Below are positions 1 to 5,972 of a stretch of 8,283 nt of DNA, one piece after another. Numbering within the stretch: the first letter of the stretch is position 1; each line of letters starts with the position of its first letter. Both the position numbers and the translations under genes were made by a program. This DNA is from Oscillibacter sp. (GTDB taxonomy: Bacteria; Bacillota; Clostridia; Oscillospirales; Oscillospiraceae), in the NCBI GenBank assembly GCA_022796315.1, contig JAAWIL010000084.1, positions 1-8,283 of the forward strand, given 5' to 3'. The notes beneath the pieces are model-generated. The model made no database searches, had not been told where the DNA came from, and worked only from the letters and a program-made list of their open reading frames with translations.

Positions 1-183
1 TTTCGCAGGCGGGCTGTCGCCCGGCAAAAAAATTTAACGCGGAGTGGCGGAAAAAGATCCGCTGTTCGGGTGTTTTGACATTTTTCAAACGAGGCCTAGA
101 CACCCCAGGGTCGAACCGGTTGCTTCTGTTCAACTGCGGCAACGATAGTATATGCGGATTTTAGCGTTCCATGAATTGCCCGC
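1..183. other. Intergenic region beyond the operon terminator, no gene supported
   Basis: I see no convincing coding sequence or RNA gene here. There is a small hairpin at 10-23 (5-bp arms, 4-nt loop) next to an A-run, which is not a terminator on either strand. A TTGACA sits at 75-80 on the plus strand, but only a poor -10 candidate (TAGACA, 97-102) follows it. A TATACT on the minus strand at 147-152 lacks a good -35. The stretch may hold the control region of whatever lies to the left of the window. Confidence 0.3.
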
Positions 184-223
184 AAAAAGACCGGGGAACA
201 GGCGTTGTCCCTGTTCCCCGGTC
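184..223 (-). terminator. Strong rho-independent terminator at the end of the operon
   Basis: A perfect 14-bp inverted repeat (189-202 against 210-223) surrounds a 7-nt loop. On the minus strand it is followed directly by TTTTT (184-188). It begins 10 bp after the TAA of the PHP gene, so the transcript ends cleanly there. This marks the PHP gene as the last gene of the operon. Confidence 0.93.
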
Positions 224-233
224 CCTTCTTCTG

Positions 234-1046
234 TTATGCCGTCCCGGTCAGCCACGCGGTCTCCAGCTCCAGCGCGGCCAGGGAGATCTCCGGCTTCACC
301 CGCTCGCCGTGGAAGTCGCTGCCACCGGTGACCCGGAGGCCGTACTTCTCCGCCAGACGCCGGTAGGCGCGCTCCTGCTCCGGCGTGTGCTTGGGATACA
401 CGCATTCCAGGGCATCCAATCCATAGCCCCGCAGCGTGTTCACCAGGGACTCCAGCGCCTCGTCCTCCAGCCCGATTTGGTAGGGATGGGCCAGGGAGGT
501 TCTGCCTCCGGCGGCCCGGATGGTCTCAATGCAGGTCCGGGCGTCCGCCTTGAAGCGCTTTACCTTTTGCCGGAACTCCTCCGTGTCCAAGTACCGGTCA
601 AAGGCCTCCCGGTTTGTGTCCACATACCCCCGCCGGACCATGGCCTGGGCAAAGTGGGGCCGGGCGATGATCTCCCCGCCGGCCAGGGACTCCACCTCTT
701 CCAGCGTCAGCGTCAGTCCCTTCTCCCTCAGAAAGTCCAGAATCCGGTACTTCCGGTCGTCCCGGCCCTCCTTCAGCTTTTGGCACAGAGGCGCCAGACC
801 GGCGGGGTCGAAGCCATAGCCCAGAATGTGCAGGTGGCTGTATTCCGCCGCCCCCAGCTCCACGCCGTTCAGAAGCCGTATCCCGGCCGCTTCCGCCGCC
901 TGTTGAGCCTCCGCCAGGCCGTCCACAGTGTCGTGGTCCGTCAGCGCCAGCAGCTCCACTCCCCGGTCTCTGGCCAGCTGAACCAGCTCCGCCGGGCGGT
1001 ACTGGCCGTCGGAGGCTGTGGAGTGGGTATGGAGATCTGCGATCAC
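234..1046 (-). CDS. PHP-domain phosphoesterase, possible 3',5'-nucleoside bisphosphate phosphatase
   Basis: This 270-aa metal-dependent hydrolase belongs to the PHP family (TrpH/YciV/RnaAM and the 3',5'-nucleotide bisphosphatases). The metal-binding motifs are complete: DLHTHS (4-9), TDHDT (36-40), GVEL with E63, HLH (71-73), RPH (129-131), AHP (186-188) and SDFHG (243-247). Its length is typical. The start is GTG at 1044-1046, overlapping the nucleotidyltransferase stop as GTGA. The ATG-initiated alternatives in other frames are shadows. As the last gene before a strong terminator it belongs to the operon. Members of this family can remove the 3'-phosphate from pAp. Here the predicted phosphoramidoyl transfer would release 3'-phospho-CMP, so recycling pCp to CMP is a reasonable but untested role. 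Alternatives are a 5'-to-3' RNase AM-like enzyme or phosphatase action on another pathway intermediate. The family is secure and the substrate is inferred. Confidence 0.85.
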   Translation of the reverse strand: MIADLHTHSTASDGQYRPAELVQLARDRGVELLALTDHDTVDGLAEAQQAAEAAGIRLLNGVELGAAEYSHLHILGYGFDPAGLAPLCQKLKEGRDDRKYRILDFLREKGLTLTLEEVESLAGGEIIARPHFAQAMVRRGYVDTNREAFDRYLDTEEFRQKVKRFKADARTCIETIRAAGGRTSLAHPYQIGLEDEALESLVNTLRGYGLDALECVYPKHTPEQERAYRRLAEKYGLRVTGGSDFHGERVKPEISLAALELETAWLTGTA

Positions 1047-1783
1047 GAGAGCACCCCGGCGAACTCCCGCTCATAGACCAGAAGGTCCTGCTCCGAGTCG
1101 CACTCCAGCCAGAGCTCCTGGGTGGAGATGGTCTGAACCGGGTACCCCCGCTCCACCATACCCTCCAGCAGCGTGGTCATATCCAGCTTCTGCACAGGCT
1201 TGGGCAGCGGGTGGCGGATGGTCTCCTCCACCCACGCCCAGCTCTCCGGGGTGAAGCGCAAAAGGCCCATGAACTGCCCCTGGATCTCCTCCCGGCTCCG
1301 GGGCCTGCGGCCAATCTCCAGGAGTCTCCCCGCCTCGTCGGTCCGGAAGGTCTCCAGATCCTCCAGGGGGTTCCCCATCCGCTTCTCCCAGAGCGCCCAG
1401 TATCCCTCGTAGGAGGTGATCGCCAGGGGCGCCGGGCAGTCCATCAGACGCCGCAGCGCATGGGGGGAAAACACAATGTCGGAGTAGCAGACCACGCAGG
1501 GCTCCCGGTTCAGCCACTCCCGCGCCATGGTCAGGGAGACAAACATATTGGTCTCCGCCCAGTCCGGATTGTGGAAGTAGGCGACGCCGGGCGCCGTGAA
1601 CATCTCACTGCGGTAGCCGGTGATGATGCCAATGTCCTCCGGAGCCCCGCCGGCCTGAGCCAGGGTCTCCAGGCACCGGTCCAGCAGCGTCCGCCCCTGG
1701 AGGGTACACATGCACTTGGGCCGGTCCTTGGTGCGTTCGCCCAGACGGCTGCCCCGTCCGGCGGCAAGAATCAAAAATTTCAC
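1043..1783 (-). CDS. Nucleotidyltransferase, probable CTP:L-glutamine-phosphate cytidylyltransferase (Cj1416-type)
   Basis: This 246-aa protein is of the MobA/GlmU/phosphocholine-cytidylyltransferase type with a single GT-A-like domain. The N-terminal signature is LAAGRGSRLG (6-15), followed by KDRPKCM (19-25) with the conserved Lys at 23. Metal-binding acidic residues are D102 in CYSDIVF and D229 in ECDSEQDL. LDMTTLLEGMVERGYPV (200-216) lies between them. The expected reaction is L-glutamine phosphate + CTP giving CDP-L-glutamine + PPi. The GTG start overlaps the stop of the hydrolase, and its own TGA overlaps the GTG of the PHP gene (GTGA both times). Automated pipelines would probably call it a sugar or phosphocholine nucleotidyltransferase. 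Nothing in the single sequence proves CTP or phosphoglutamine specificity. The assignment comes from its place between Cj1417- and Cj1418-like genes. Confidence 0.83.
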   Translation of the reverse strand: MKFLILAAGRGSRLGERTKDRPKCMCTLQGRTLLDRCLETLAQAGGAPEDIGIITGYRSEMFTAPGVAYFHNPDWAETNMFVSLTMAREWLNREPCVVCYSDIVFSPHALRRLMDCPAPLAITSYEGYWALWEKRMGNPLEDLETFRTDEAGRLLEIGRRPRSREEIQGQFMGLLRFTPESWAWVEETIRHPLPKPVQKLDMTTLLEGMVERGYPVQTISTQELWLECDSEQDLLVYEREFAGVLS

Positions 1784-2373
1784 AGTTGAAGCGCCTCCCT
1801 GATGAATGAAAGATCCTGTTCCCGGAGGGGATGATACCGCTCCGGGTGGTACATCACCCCCTGGAGCCAGGGACAGTCCCGGTGCCGCACCGCCTCCACC
1901 ACGCCGTCGCCGCTCCAGGCCAGGGCCTCCAGCGGCGGACGGCACGCAAGGGCTCCCCAGCCGTGGAAGCTGTTCACCGTCTCCCCGGTGGAGAGGGGAT
2001 GCTCCACCCGGATGTGTCCCTCTACCCGCTGGAGGGGCGTGCCAAAGTGGTCCAGCAGCAGCTGCGCTCCCCGGCAGACCCCCAACAGCGGGACGCGGCC
2101 CTCCGCCGCCCAGTCAATCAAAAAATGTTCCGTCTCATCCCGTTCCGGGGCGTCGCCGCCATAGGCGGCCAGGTCGTTCCCGCCGGTGAGGAGGACGCCC
2201 TCCGGCTTCAGGGCCTCCAGCAGCGCCCGGACTGTGGAGAGGCGGTTCGGCAGGGGCAGGGGCAGGAAGCCGCAGGCCTCCGCCAGCGCCGCCCACTCCT
2301 GAGAGAGGGCGTCCCGCCGCTCGCCAATCTCCGCGATCCGTTCCACCCGCTGGGTCATGACAATTCGTCTCAC
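1780..2373 (-). CDS. Class I glutamine-amidotransferase-fold hydrolase, probable gamma-glutamyl-CDP-amidate hydrolase (Cj1417-type)
   Basis: This 197-aa protein consists of a single GATase-1/peptidase C26 domain with no synthetase partner domain. The triad is visible: nucleophile C100 in GVCRGAQLL (98-106), and H176 with E178 in MYHPE (174-178). The oxyanion-strand motif LLTGGNDL is at 61-68. In the proposed pathway it cleaves CDP-L-glutamine (gamma-glutamyl-CDP-amidate) to cytidine diphosphoramidate and L-glutamate. The start is taken as GTG at 2371-2373, which keeps the first beta strand (RRIVMTQRV) and overlaps the glutamine-kinase stop as GTGA. An in-frame ATG five codons later (2356-2358) is the alternative and would cut into that strand. 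Its own TGA overlaps the GTG of the nucleotidyltransferase, so the three genes are probably translationally coupled. By fold alone it would be annotated as a gamma-glutamyl-GABA hydrolase (PuuD) or as GMP-synthase-like. Context favours the Cj1417 role. Confidence 0.83.
   Translation of the reverse strand: MRRIVMTQRVERIAEIGERRDALSQEWAALAEACGFLPLPLPNRLSTVRALLEALKPEGVLLTGGNDLAAYGGDAPERDETEHFLIDWAAEGRVPLLGVCRGAQLLLDHFGTPLQRVEGHIRVEHPLSTGETVNSFHGWGALACRPPLEALAWSGDGVVEAVRHRDCPWLQGVMYHPERYHPLREQDLSFIREALQL
1794..1799 (-). promoter_or_regulatory. Ribosome binding site that fixes the GTG start of the nucleotidyltransferase
   Basis: The minus strand reads GGGAGG, then 10 nt, then GTG at 1781-1783. The frame is open upstream to about 1945, but that extension is a Gly/Pro/Arg-rich shadow of the preceding gene. 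Starting at the GTG puts KFLILAAGRGSRLG at the very N-terminus, as is normal for this family. The site lies inside the last codons of the hydrolase gene. Confidence 0.75.
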
Positions 2374-4670
2374 AGCATCATCACCGTCTTATTCCTGCAA
2401 TCAATGGCCAAATGTTTCGCCCCGGCGTAGCGGGCAAAGTTCTTCTCCCCCACGCCGATCACCGCCGGAATGCCAAACTCCGCCGCCCGGATCGCCATAT
2501 GGGAGTTGGCCCCGCCATAGGCGGTCACAAAGCCCGCGATCTGATGGGAGAAGATCCAGTCATAGCCTGGGTCCGCCCCCTGGATCAGCAGCAGCTTTCC
2601 CGTCAGGGGCTCGTCTGAGGGCAGCAGCACCGTCTCCGCAGTACAGCGGCCCTGGGTAATGAAATTGGGCGCTCCGTCCGGCAGGAAAAAGCTGTACACC
2701 TGCTCCTCCTCCCAGAGGAGCGGCGGCAGCGTAATCCCCGCCGCAGCGGCCTCCATGGCCTTTCCCGCCTGGATGGACTCCCGCAGGATCTGCTCCAGAT
2801 CCACCGCCCTGGCATAGGACTCCAGCAGCCGCTGGACCGTCACGTGGGACATTTCCTCCCGGCTCAGGCCGTACTGGGCGCCCAGCTCCGCCAGCAGCTC
2901 CAGGACATCGGAAAGGGTGTGGGTAAAGACGAACTTGGCGTACTCCCGCCCCTCAATGGCGTGCTGGATGAAGTAGAACAGCGACAGCACATCCGCCTGG
3001 AGGCCATGCCGCTCCAGCAGCTCCTGAAGCCGGGCGTACTTCTCCAGGGACAGCTGAAAGGACTCCTCCGTCCGGCTCTCCCGGACCTGGGAGAAGTCAA
3101 AATAGCGGCCGCCGTCCTGGTCATACCGGGGAGAGCAGATGTCGTAGGTCCCCGGGCGCAGGTGGCCGTACCGGGCCAGAAAGGCCTGGGGAGACAGGAC
3201 CTGAAGGTCCCGTGTCATGTTCTTGCCCACAGTGGCCAGGCTCCCCATGTACCGCTCCCGCTCCTCCTGGGTCAGAAGGCCCACCGCCACCATGGAGCGC
3301 AGCAGCTCCACGGCGATGAAGCCCGCCCTGGCCAGGCCCGCGAAGGGCAGGGTGCCGTAGCGCTTGCAGTACTCCAGCAGCCAGTAGATCTTCTCCGGAA
3401 TCCCCAGGCCGCTGTCCAAAATCTCCCGGCGCTTGCGCTGGAGGATCTCGATCTTCTCCGCGTCCTTCTGCCACAGCCCGTCCTTGCGGAGCACGGAGTT
3501 GGTCAGGGTCCGGAGGGCCTCTGTCAGACAGTCCAGCTCCTCTTGGGTGAAGCCCTGGTCCAGCAGCACCTGGACCCGCTGGGGCAGATCAAAGGTATAG
3601 CAGGTGAAGGCAATCTCAAATTCCACCTTGTCGTGGAGCTCCGGATGGGTCCGCAGGCGCTCCAGGTAGTGCTCCGCCAGCTTCTCCGCCAGGGGCTCCG
3701 GCAGCGTTTTGGGTAGGAAGGAGTTGAAGCTCACCCGCGCGTCGATATAGGGCAGCCCCTGGAAATCCGACATCAGGGGGAAGGACCGCAGGTTCCGGTA
3801 GCCGTAGTTATCCCGCTGGTAGGCCCACACGCCGTCAGTGATGATCTCCCGGTAAAGGCTCAGGGCCAGGGTCCGGGGCCGGATGCCGATCATCTCCGCC
3901 GGGTTCCAGTCCGGCATCACGCCGTAGATGGTCTTCCGGCCGCAGAGGTCCGGATGGGGCCGCATGGAGGAGCGGAGCTTCTCCCGAATCCGCTCCAGAC
4001 TCCTCGCCTGGGTCTCCCGATCCAGCAGCGGGCGGGTCAGCACCAAGGGACGCACCTGCAATAAGTATAATACACCCTCCGCCAGGGCAAATTCAAGGTC
4101 TAACGCCGGCCGGCCGAAGAGCTCCTCCAGCTCCCGGCAGAGCGCCGTCACCCGGTCCAGGGGCGGGGGCGGGGCCTCCGGCGCGTCCTTAAAGCAGTAA
4201 AAGGTCTCCAGCGACTGTCCGGTGCCGTCGGTGACGGAGCTGGTGGAACCGGTCCGGTCATAATTCAGGATGTAATAATTCCCGCCGGTGCTGGGGTCCG
4301 CCGTAAAGGCCACGCCGCAGAGCTCCACGTGGGCCAGGCAGGGCTGGATGAAGATCTGATTCTCCCCCTCCGGCCCCATGGCCTCCGCCACCTGCCAGGC
4401 GGCTTTGCGCAGGGCCTCCTCCCCCTGGACCCCAGGGATTGAGAGGAATTTCCCCGCGTTGGACTGCTCCGCAGTGTCCTCGTTGACGGCGCTGCTGCGG
4501 ACGATGAGCGTCCCCGTTCCCCAGGGCTCCGCCGCCACCAGTGCGGCGGCCCGCTCCGGCTCCGCCCGAAACTGGGCGGCAGTGAGGCAGACCTGCGGCA
4601 GAACCTGCGCCGTGCGCAGCCGTCCCTCCAGGGAGCGCAGCGTCTCCGCCTTGGTGCGAAAGTCCAGCAT
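2370..4670 (-). CDS. L-glutamine kinase (Cj1418-type), PEP-synthase/PPDK-related ATP:phosphotransferase
   Basis: This 766-aa protein would phosphorylate the amide nitrogen of L-glutamine with ATP, releasing AMP and phosphate, as the first committed step of phosphoramidate synthesis. Residues 1-210 are a PPDK-type ATP-grasp region: IVRSSAVNEDT (56-66), AGKFLSIPGV (72-81), CGVAFTADPSTGG (118-130), then DLEFA (191-195) and LLQVRP (203-208). The C-terminus holds the swivelling phosphohistidine domain, with GGANSHMAIRAAEFGIPAV around catalytic H724. Between them, roughly 215-640, is a long helical region instead of a PEP/pyruvate-binding TIM barrel. The barrel that normally follows the His domain is also absent, since the protein ends 42 residues after H724. 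That layout is unlike true PEP synthase or PPDK and fits glutamine kinase. The ATG at 4668-4670 follows an AGGGG site. Its TGA overlaps the GTG of the next gene. The family is certain. The glutamine substrate follows from architecture plus the adjacent Cj1416- and Cj1417-like genes. Confidence 0.85.
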   Translation of the reverse strand: MLDFRTKAETLRSLEGRLRTAQVLPQVCLTAAQFRAEPERAAALVAAEPWGTGTLIVRSSAVNEDTAEQSNAGKFLSIPGVQGEEALRKAAWQVAEAMGPEGENQIFIQPCLAHVELCGVAFTADPSTGGNYYILNYDRTGSTSSVTDGTGQSLETFYCFKDAPEAPPPPLDRVTALCRELEELFGRPALDLEFALAEGVLYLLQVRPLVLTRPLLDRETQARSLERIREKLRSSMRPHPDLCGRKTIYGVMPDWNPAEMIGIRPRTLALSLYREIITDGVWAYQRDNYGYRNLRSFPLMSDFQGLPYIDARVSFNSFLPKTLPEPLAEKLAEHYLERLRTHPELHDKVEFEIAFTCYTFDLPQRVQVLLDQGFTQEELDCLTEALRTLTNSVLRKDGLWQKDAEKIEILQRKRREILDSGLGIPEKIYWLLEYCKRYGTLPFAGLARAGFIAVELLRSMVAVGLLTQEERERYMGSLATVGKNMTRDLQVLSPQAFLARYGHLRPGTYDICSPRYDQDGGRYFDFSQVRESRTEESFQLSLEKYARLQELLERHGLQADVLSLFYFIQHAIEGREYAKFVFTHTLSDVLELLAELGAQYGLSREEMSHVTVQRLLESYARAVDLEQILRESIQAGKAMEAAAAGITLPPLLWEEEQVYSFFLPDGAPNFITQGRCTAETVLLPSDEPLTGKLLLIQGADPGYDWIFSHQIAGFVTAYGGANSHMAIRAAEFGIPAVIGVGEKNFARYAGAKHLAIDCRNKTVMML

Positions 4671-4676
4671 TGGCGC

Positions 4677-5450
4677 TTACCCCTTCGTAGAACGGACGGT
4701 GAAGGCCCTGGAGAGGTAGGGCACCACCACCTGATCCAAGTGGCTGATCTCCCCCTCAATCATCTTCAAAATCTCCTCAAAGAGGGCGTCGCCCGCCTGG
4801 GCGTGGATGTCGTTGACCGAGCGCCAGGCGCCCATATAGCGCTCCTTGCTCATAGCTACCTCATAAGGGGCCTCCAGCAGGAAGAGATCCTTGAAGCAGG
4901 GCGTGGAGAGGAGCTTCTTCTCCATGTCCTGCATATTGGCCCGGGAACCGGAGGAAACCCGCTTCAAATTAGGTACCATCTCCCGGATCTTCGTCTCAAT
5001 GCCCATGTGGAGGGGGCTGCTCTCAATATTTCTGGGGTTCCAGATGGCGGTGAAGAACCCGCCGGGCCGCAGAACCCGGTGGAACTCCGCCAGGGCCGCC
5101 GGGGCGTCCGTCCAGTGGAAGGAGGAGCCCATCAACACCCAATCCGCGCAGTTGTCCGGCAGGTTTGTGACCTCTGCGGTCCCCTTGGACCAGGTAAACA
5201 CGTCCCGGCCTGCAAAGAGCTTCACGCCCTCTTCCCGCATGGCGTCGTTGGGCTCCACGGCAAAGCCCCGCAGGCCCAAATTCGCCAGGTCCTCCGTCAG
5301 CTTGCCGGTGCCGGCGCCTACGTCCGCCACAGCCTGAATCGGCCCATTTTGCGCCTCAATGTGGTCCTTCAAAACCCGCAGGGCCGTCTCAGAATAGCCC
5401 ACACGATTGACATAATCCTTTGCCAGCTTCGTAAAATCTCCCAATTCCAT
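4677..5450 (-). CDS. SAM-dependent class I methyltransferase, probable phosphoramidate O-methyltransferase (Cj1419/Cj1420-like)
   Basis: This 257-aa protein has a Rossmann methyltransferase fold. Motif I is VADVGAGTGKLT (41-52). The acidic residue after strand 2 is E66 in AVEPNDAM. Motif II/III is WVLMGSSFHWTD (104-115), followed by FHRVLRPGGFF (123-133). This resembles the Methyltransf_11/25 type that acts on small molecules. It has no signal peptide or membrane segment. It sits between the CysC-like kinase (12-bp gap) and the predicted glutamine kinase (6-bp gap). Its GAGGAGG ribosome binding site (5458-5464) is 7 nt before the ATG and overlaps the previous stop codon. In C. jejuni two methyltransferase genes occupy the place just upstream of the glutamine kinase, and here there is one. 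The inferred role is methylation of the phosphoramidate oxygen to give the O-methyl form. The family alone does not show the substrate, and methylation of a flagellin glycan sugar is possible. Confidence 0.8.
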   Translation of the reverse strand: MELGDFTKLAKDYVNRVGYSETALRVLKDHIEAQNGPIQAVADVGAGTGKLTEDLANLGLRGFAVEPNDAMREEGVKLFAGRDVFTWSKGTAEVTNLPDNCADWVLMGSSFHWTDAPAALAEFHRVLRPGGFFTAIWNPRNIESSPLHMGIETKIREMVPNLKRVSSGSRANMQDMEKKLLSTPCFKDLFLLEAPYEVAMSKERYMGAWRSVNDIHAQAGDALFEEILKMIEGEISHLDQVVVPYLSRAFTVRSTKG

Positions 5451-5462
5451 GGTCGTTCCTCC

Positions 5463-5963
5463 TCAATTCGTGATGGCAGCACGCAGGCGCTCCACCTGCT
5501 CCGCCGGTGTGGTTTGTCCGTCGTTTTCCAAAATGAGATCCGGGGTTTTGGGCTCCTCCACGGAGAAGTGAATCCCCGCCACGTTCCCGTCCCCGCCGCT
5601 GTACAGGCCCTTCTGGTCCCGGCGGCGGAGGGTGTCCATGGTGACCCTCACGTAGACCTCGAAATAGCCGGGGATATTCGCCCGGTTCCAGTCCCGCACC
5701 GCGTCAAACATGGAGATGGTGCAGCACACCACCGTGAGCCCCTGGCGGCTCAGCAGGGCGCAGAGCCGGGCGTTGCGCATAGCGCTCTTGCGCCGGTCGG
5801 CCTCGGTGAAGCCCAGGTCGTCGCCGAAGACCTGCCGGAGCTCGTCCCCGTCCAGAAGGACGGCGGGGACGCCGGAGCGGCGCAGCTCCTCATGCCACAG
5901 CCGCCCAATGGTGGTCTTTCCCGCCCCGGAGAGGCCGGTGAGCCAGTATACCGTTCCGCTCAT
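5463..5963 (-). CDS. CysC-like kinase, probable cytidine diphosphoramidate kinase (Cj1415-type); reads as adenylyl-sulfate kinase
   Basis: This 166-aa P-loop kinase belongs to the APS-kinase (CysC) family and is shorter than a typical CysC of about 200 aa. Visible motifs are the Walker A GLSGAGKT (10-17), DGDELR (38-43), LGFTEADRR (50-58), the lid region RRRDQKGLY (113-121) and EEPKTPDLILEND (136-148). True APS kinases usually have GFS..DR.ENIRR and RD.KGLYKKAR. Here the ENIRR part reads RKSAMRNAR and the KKAR part reads SGGDG. ATP sulfurylase, which would supply APS, is absent from the window. Neighbouring genes match the other MeOPN enzymes of C. jejuni, so the likely substrate is cytidine diphosphoramidate, phosphorylated at the ribose 3'-OH. 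The ATG follows a GAGGG ribosome binding site (5970-5974) that overlaps the stop of the upstream gene. The family call is secure. Substrate specificity rests on context, and a true APS kinase remains the alternative. Confidence 0.8.
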   Translation of the reverse strand: MSGTVYWLTGLSGAGKTTIGRLWHEELRRSGVPAVLLDGDELRQVFGDDLGFTEADRRKSAMRNARLCALLSRQGLTVVCCTISMFDAVRDWNRANIPGYFEVYVRVTMDTLRRRDQKGLYSGGDGNVAGIHFSVEEPKTPDLILENDGQTTPAEQVERLRAAITN

Positions 5964-5972
5964 GGGCTGCCC

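Noticed and set aside
75..102. Plus-strand promoter TTGACA ... TAGACA
   Set aside because: The spacing (16 bp) is acceptable but the -10 matches only half the consensus. No plus-strand gene follows, and the first gene to the right is on the opposite strand.
98..130. tRNA T-arm-like sequence on the minus strand (GGTTCGACCC)
   Set aside because: The flanking bases do not form a 5-bp T-stem, and no acceptor, D or anticodon arms can be folded around it.
130..175. Sigma-28-like promoter on the minus strand (TAAA ... GCCG)
   Set aside because: The spacing between the two elements is about 19 nt, too long for the usual 14-16, and no downstream flagellar gene is visible.
1784..1945. Upstream extension of the nucleotidyltransferase to an ATG near 1945
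   Set aside because: The added 54 residues are Gly/Pro/Arg-rich and overlap the hydrolase gene. The GTG at 1781-1783 has a GGGAGG site and places the nucleotide-binding motif at the N-terminus.
171..3716. Other long plus-strand open frames (171-1076, 1831-2430, 2844-3716)
   Set aside because: They lie opposite genes with complete catalytic motifs, have low-complexity composition and match no family that I recognise.
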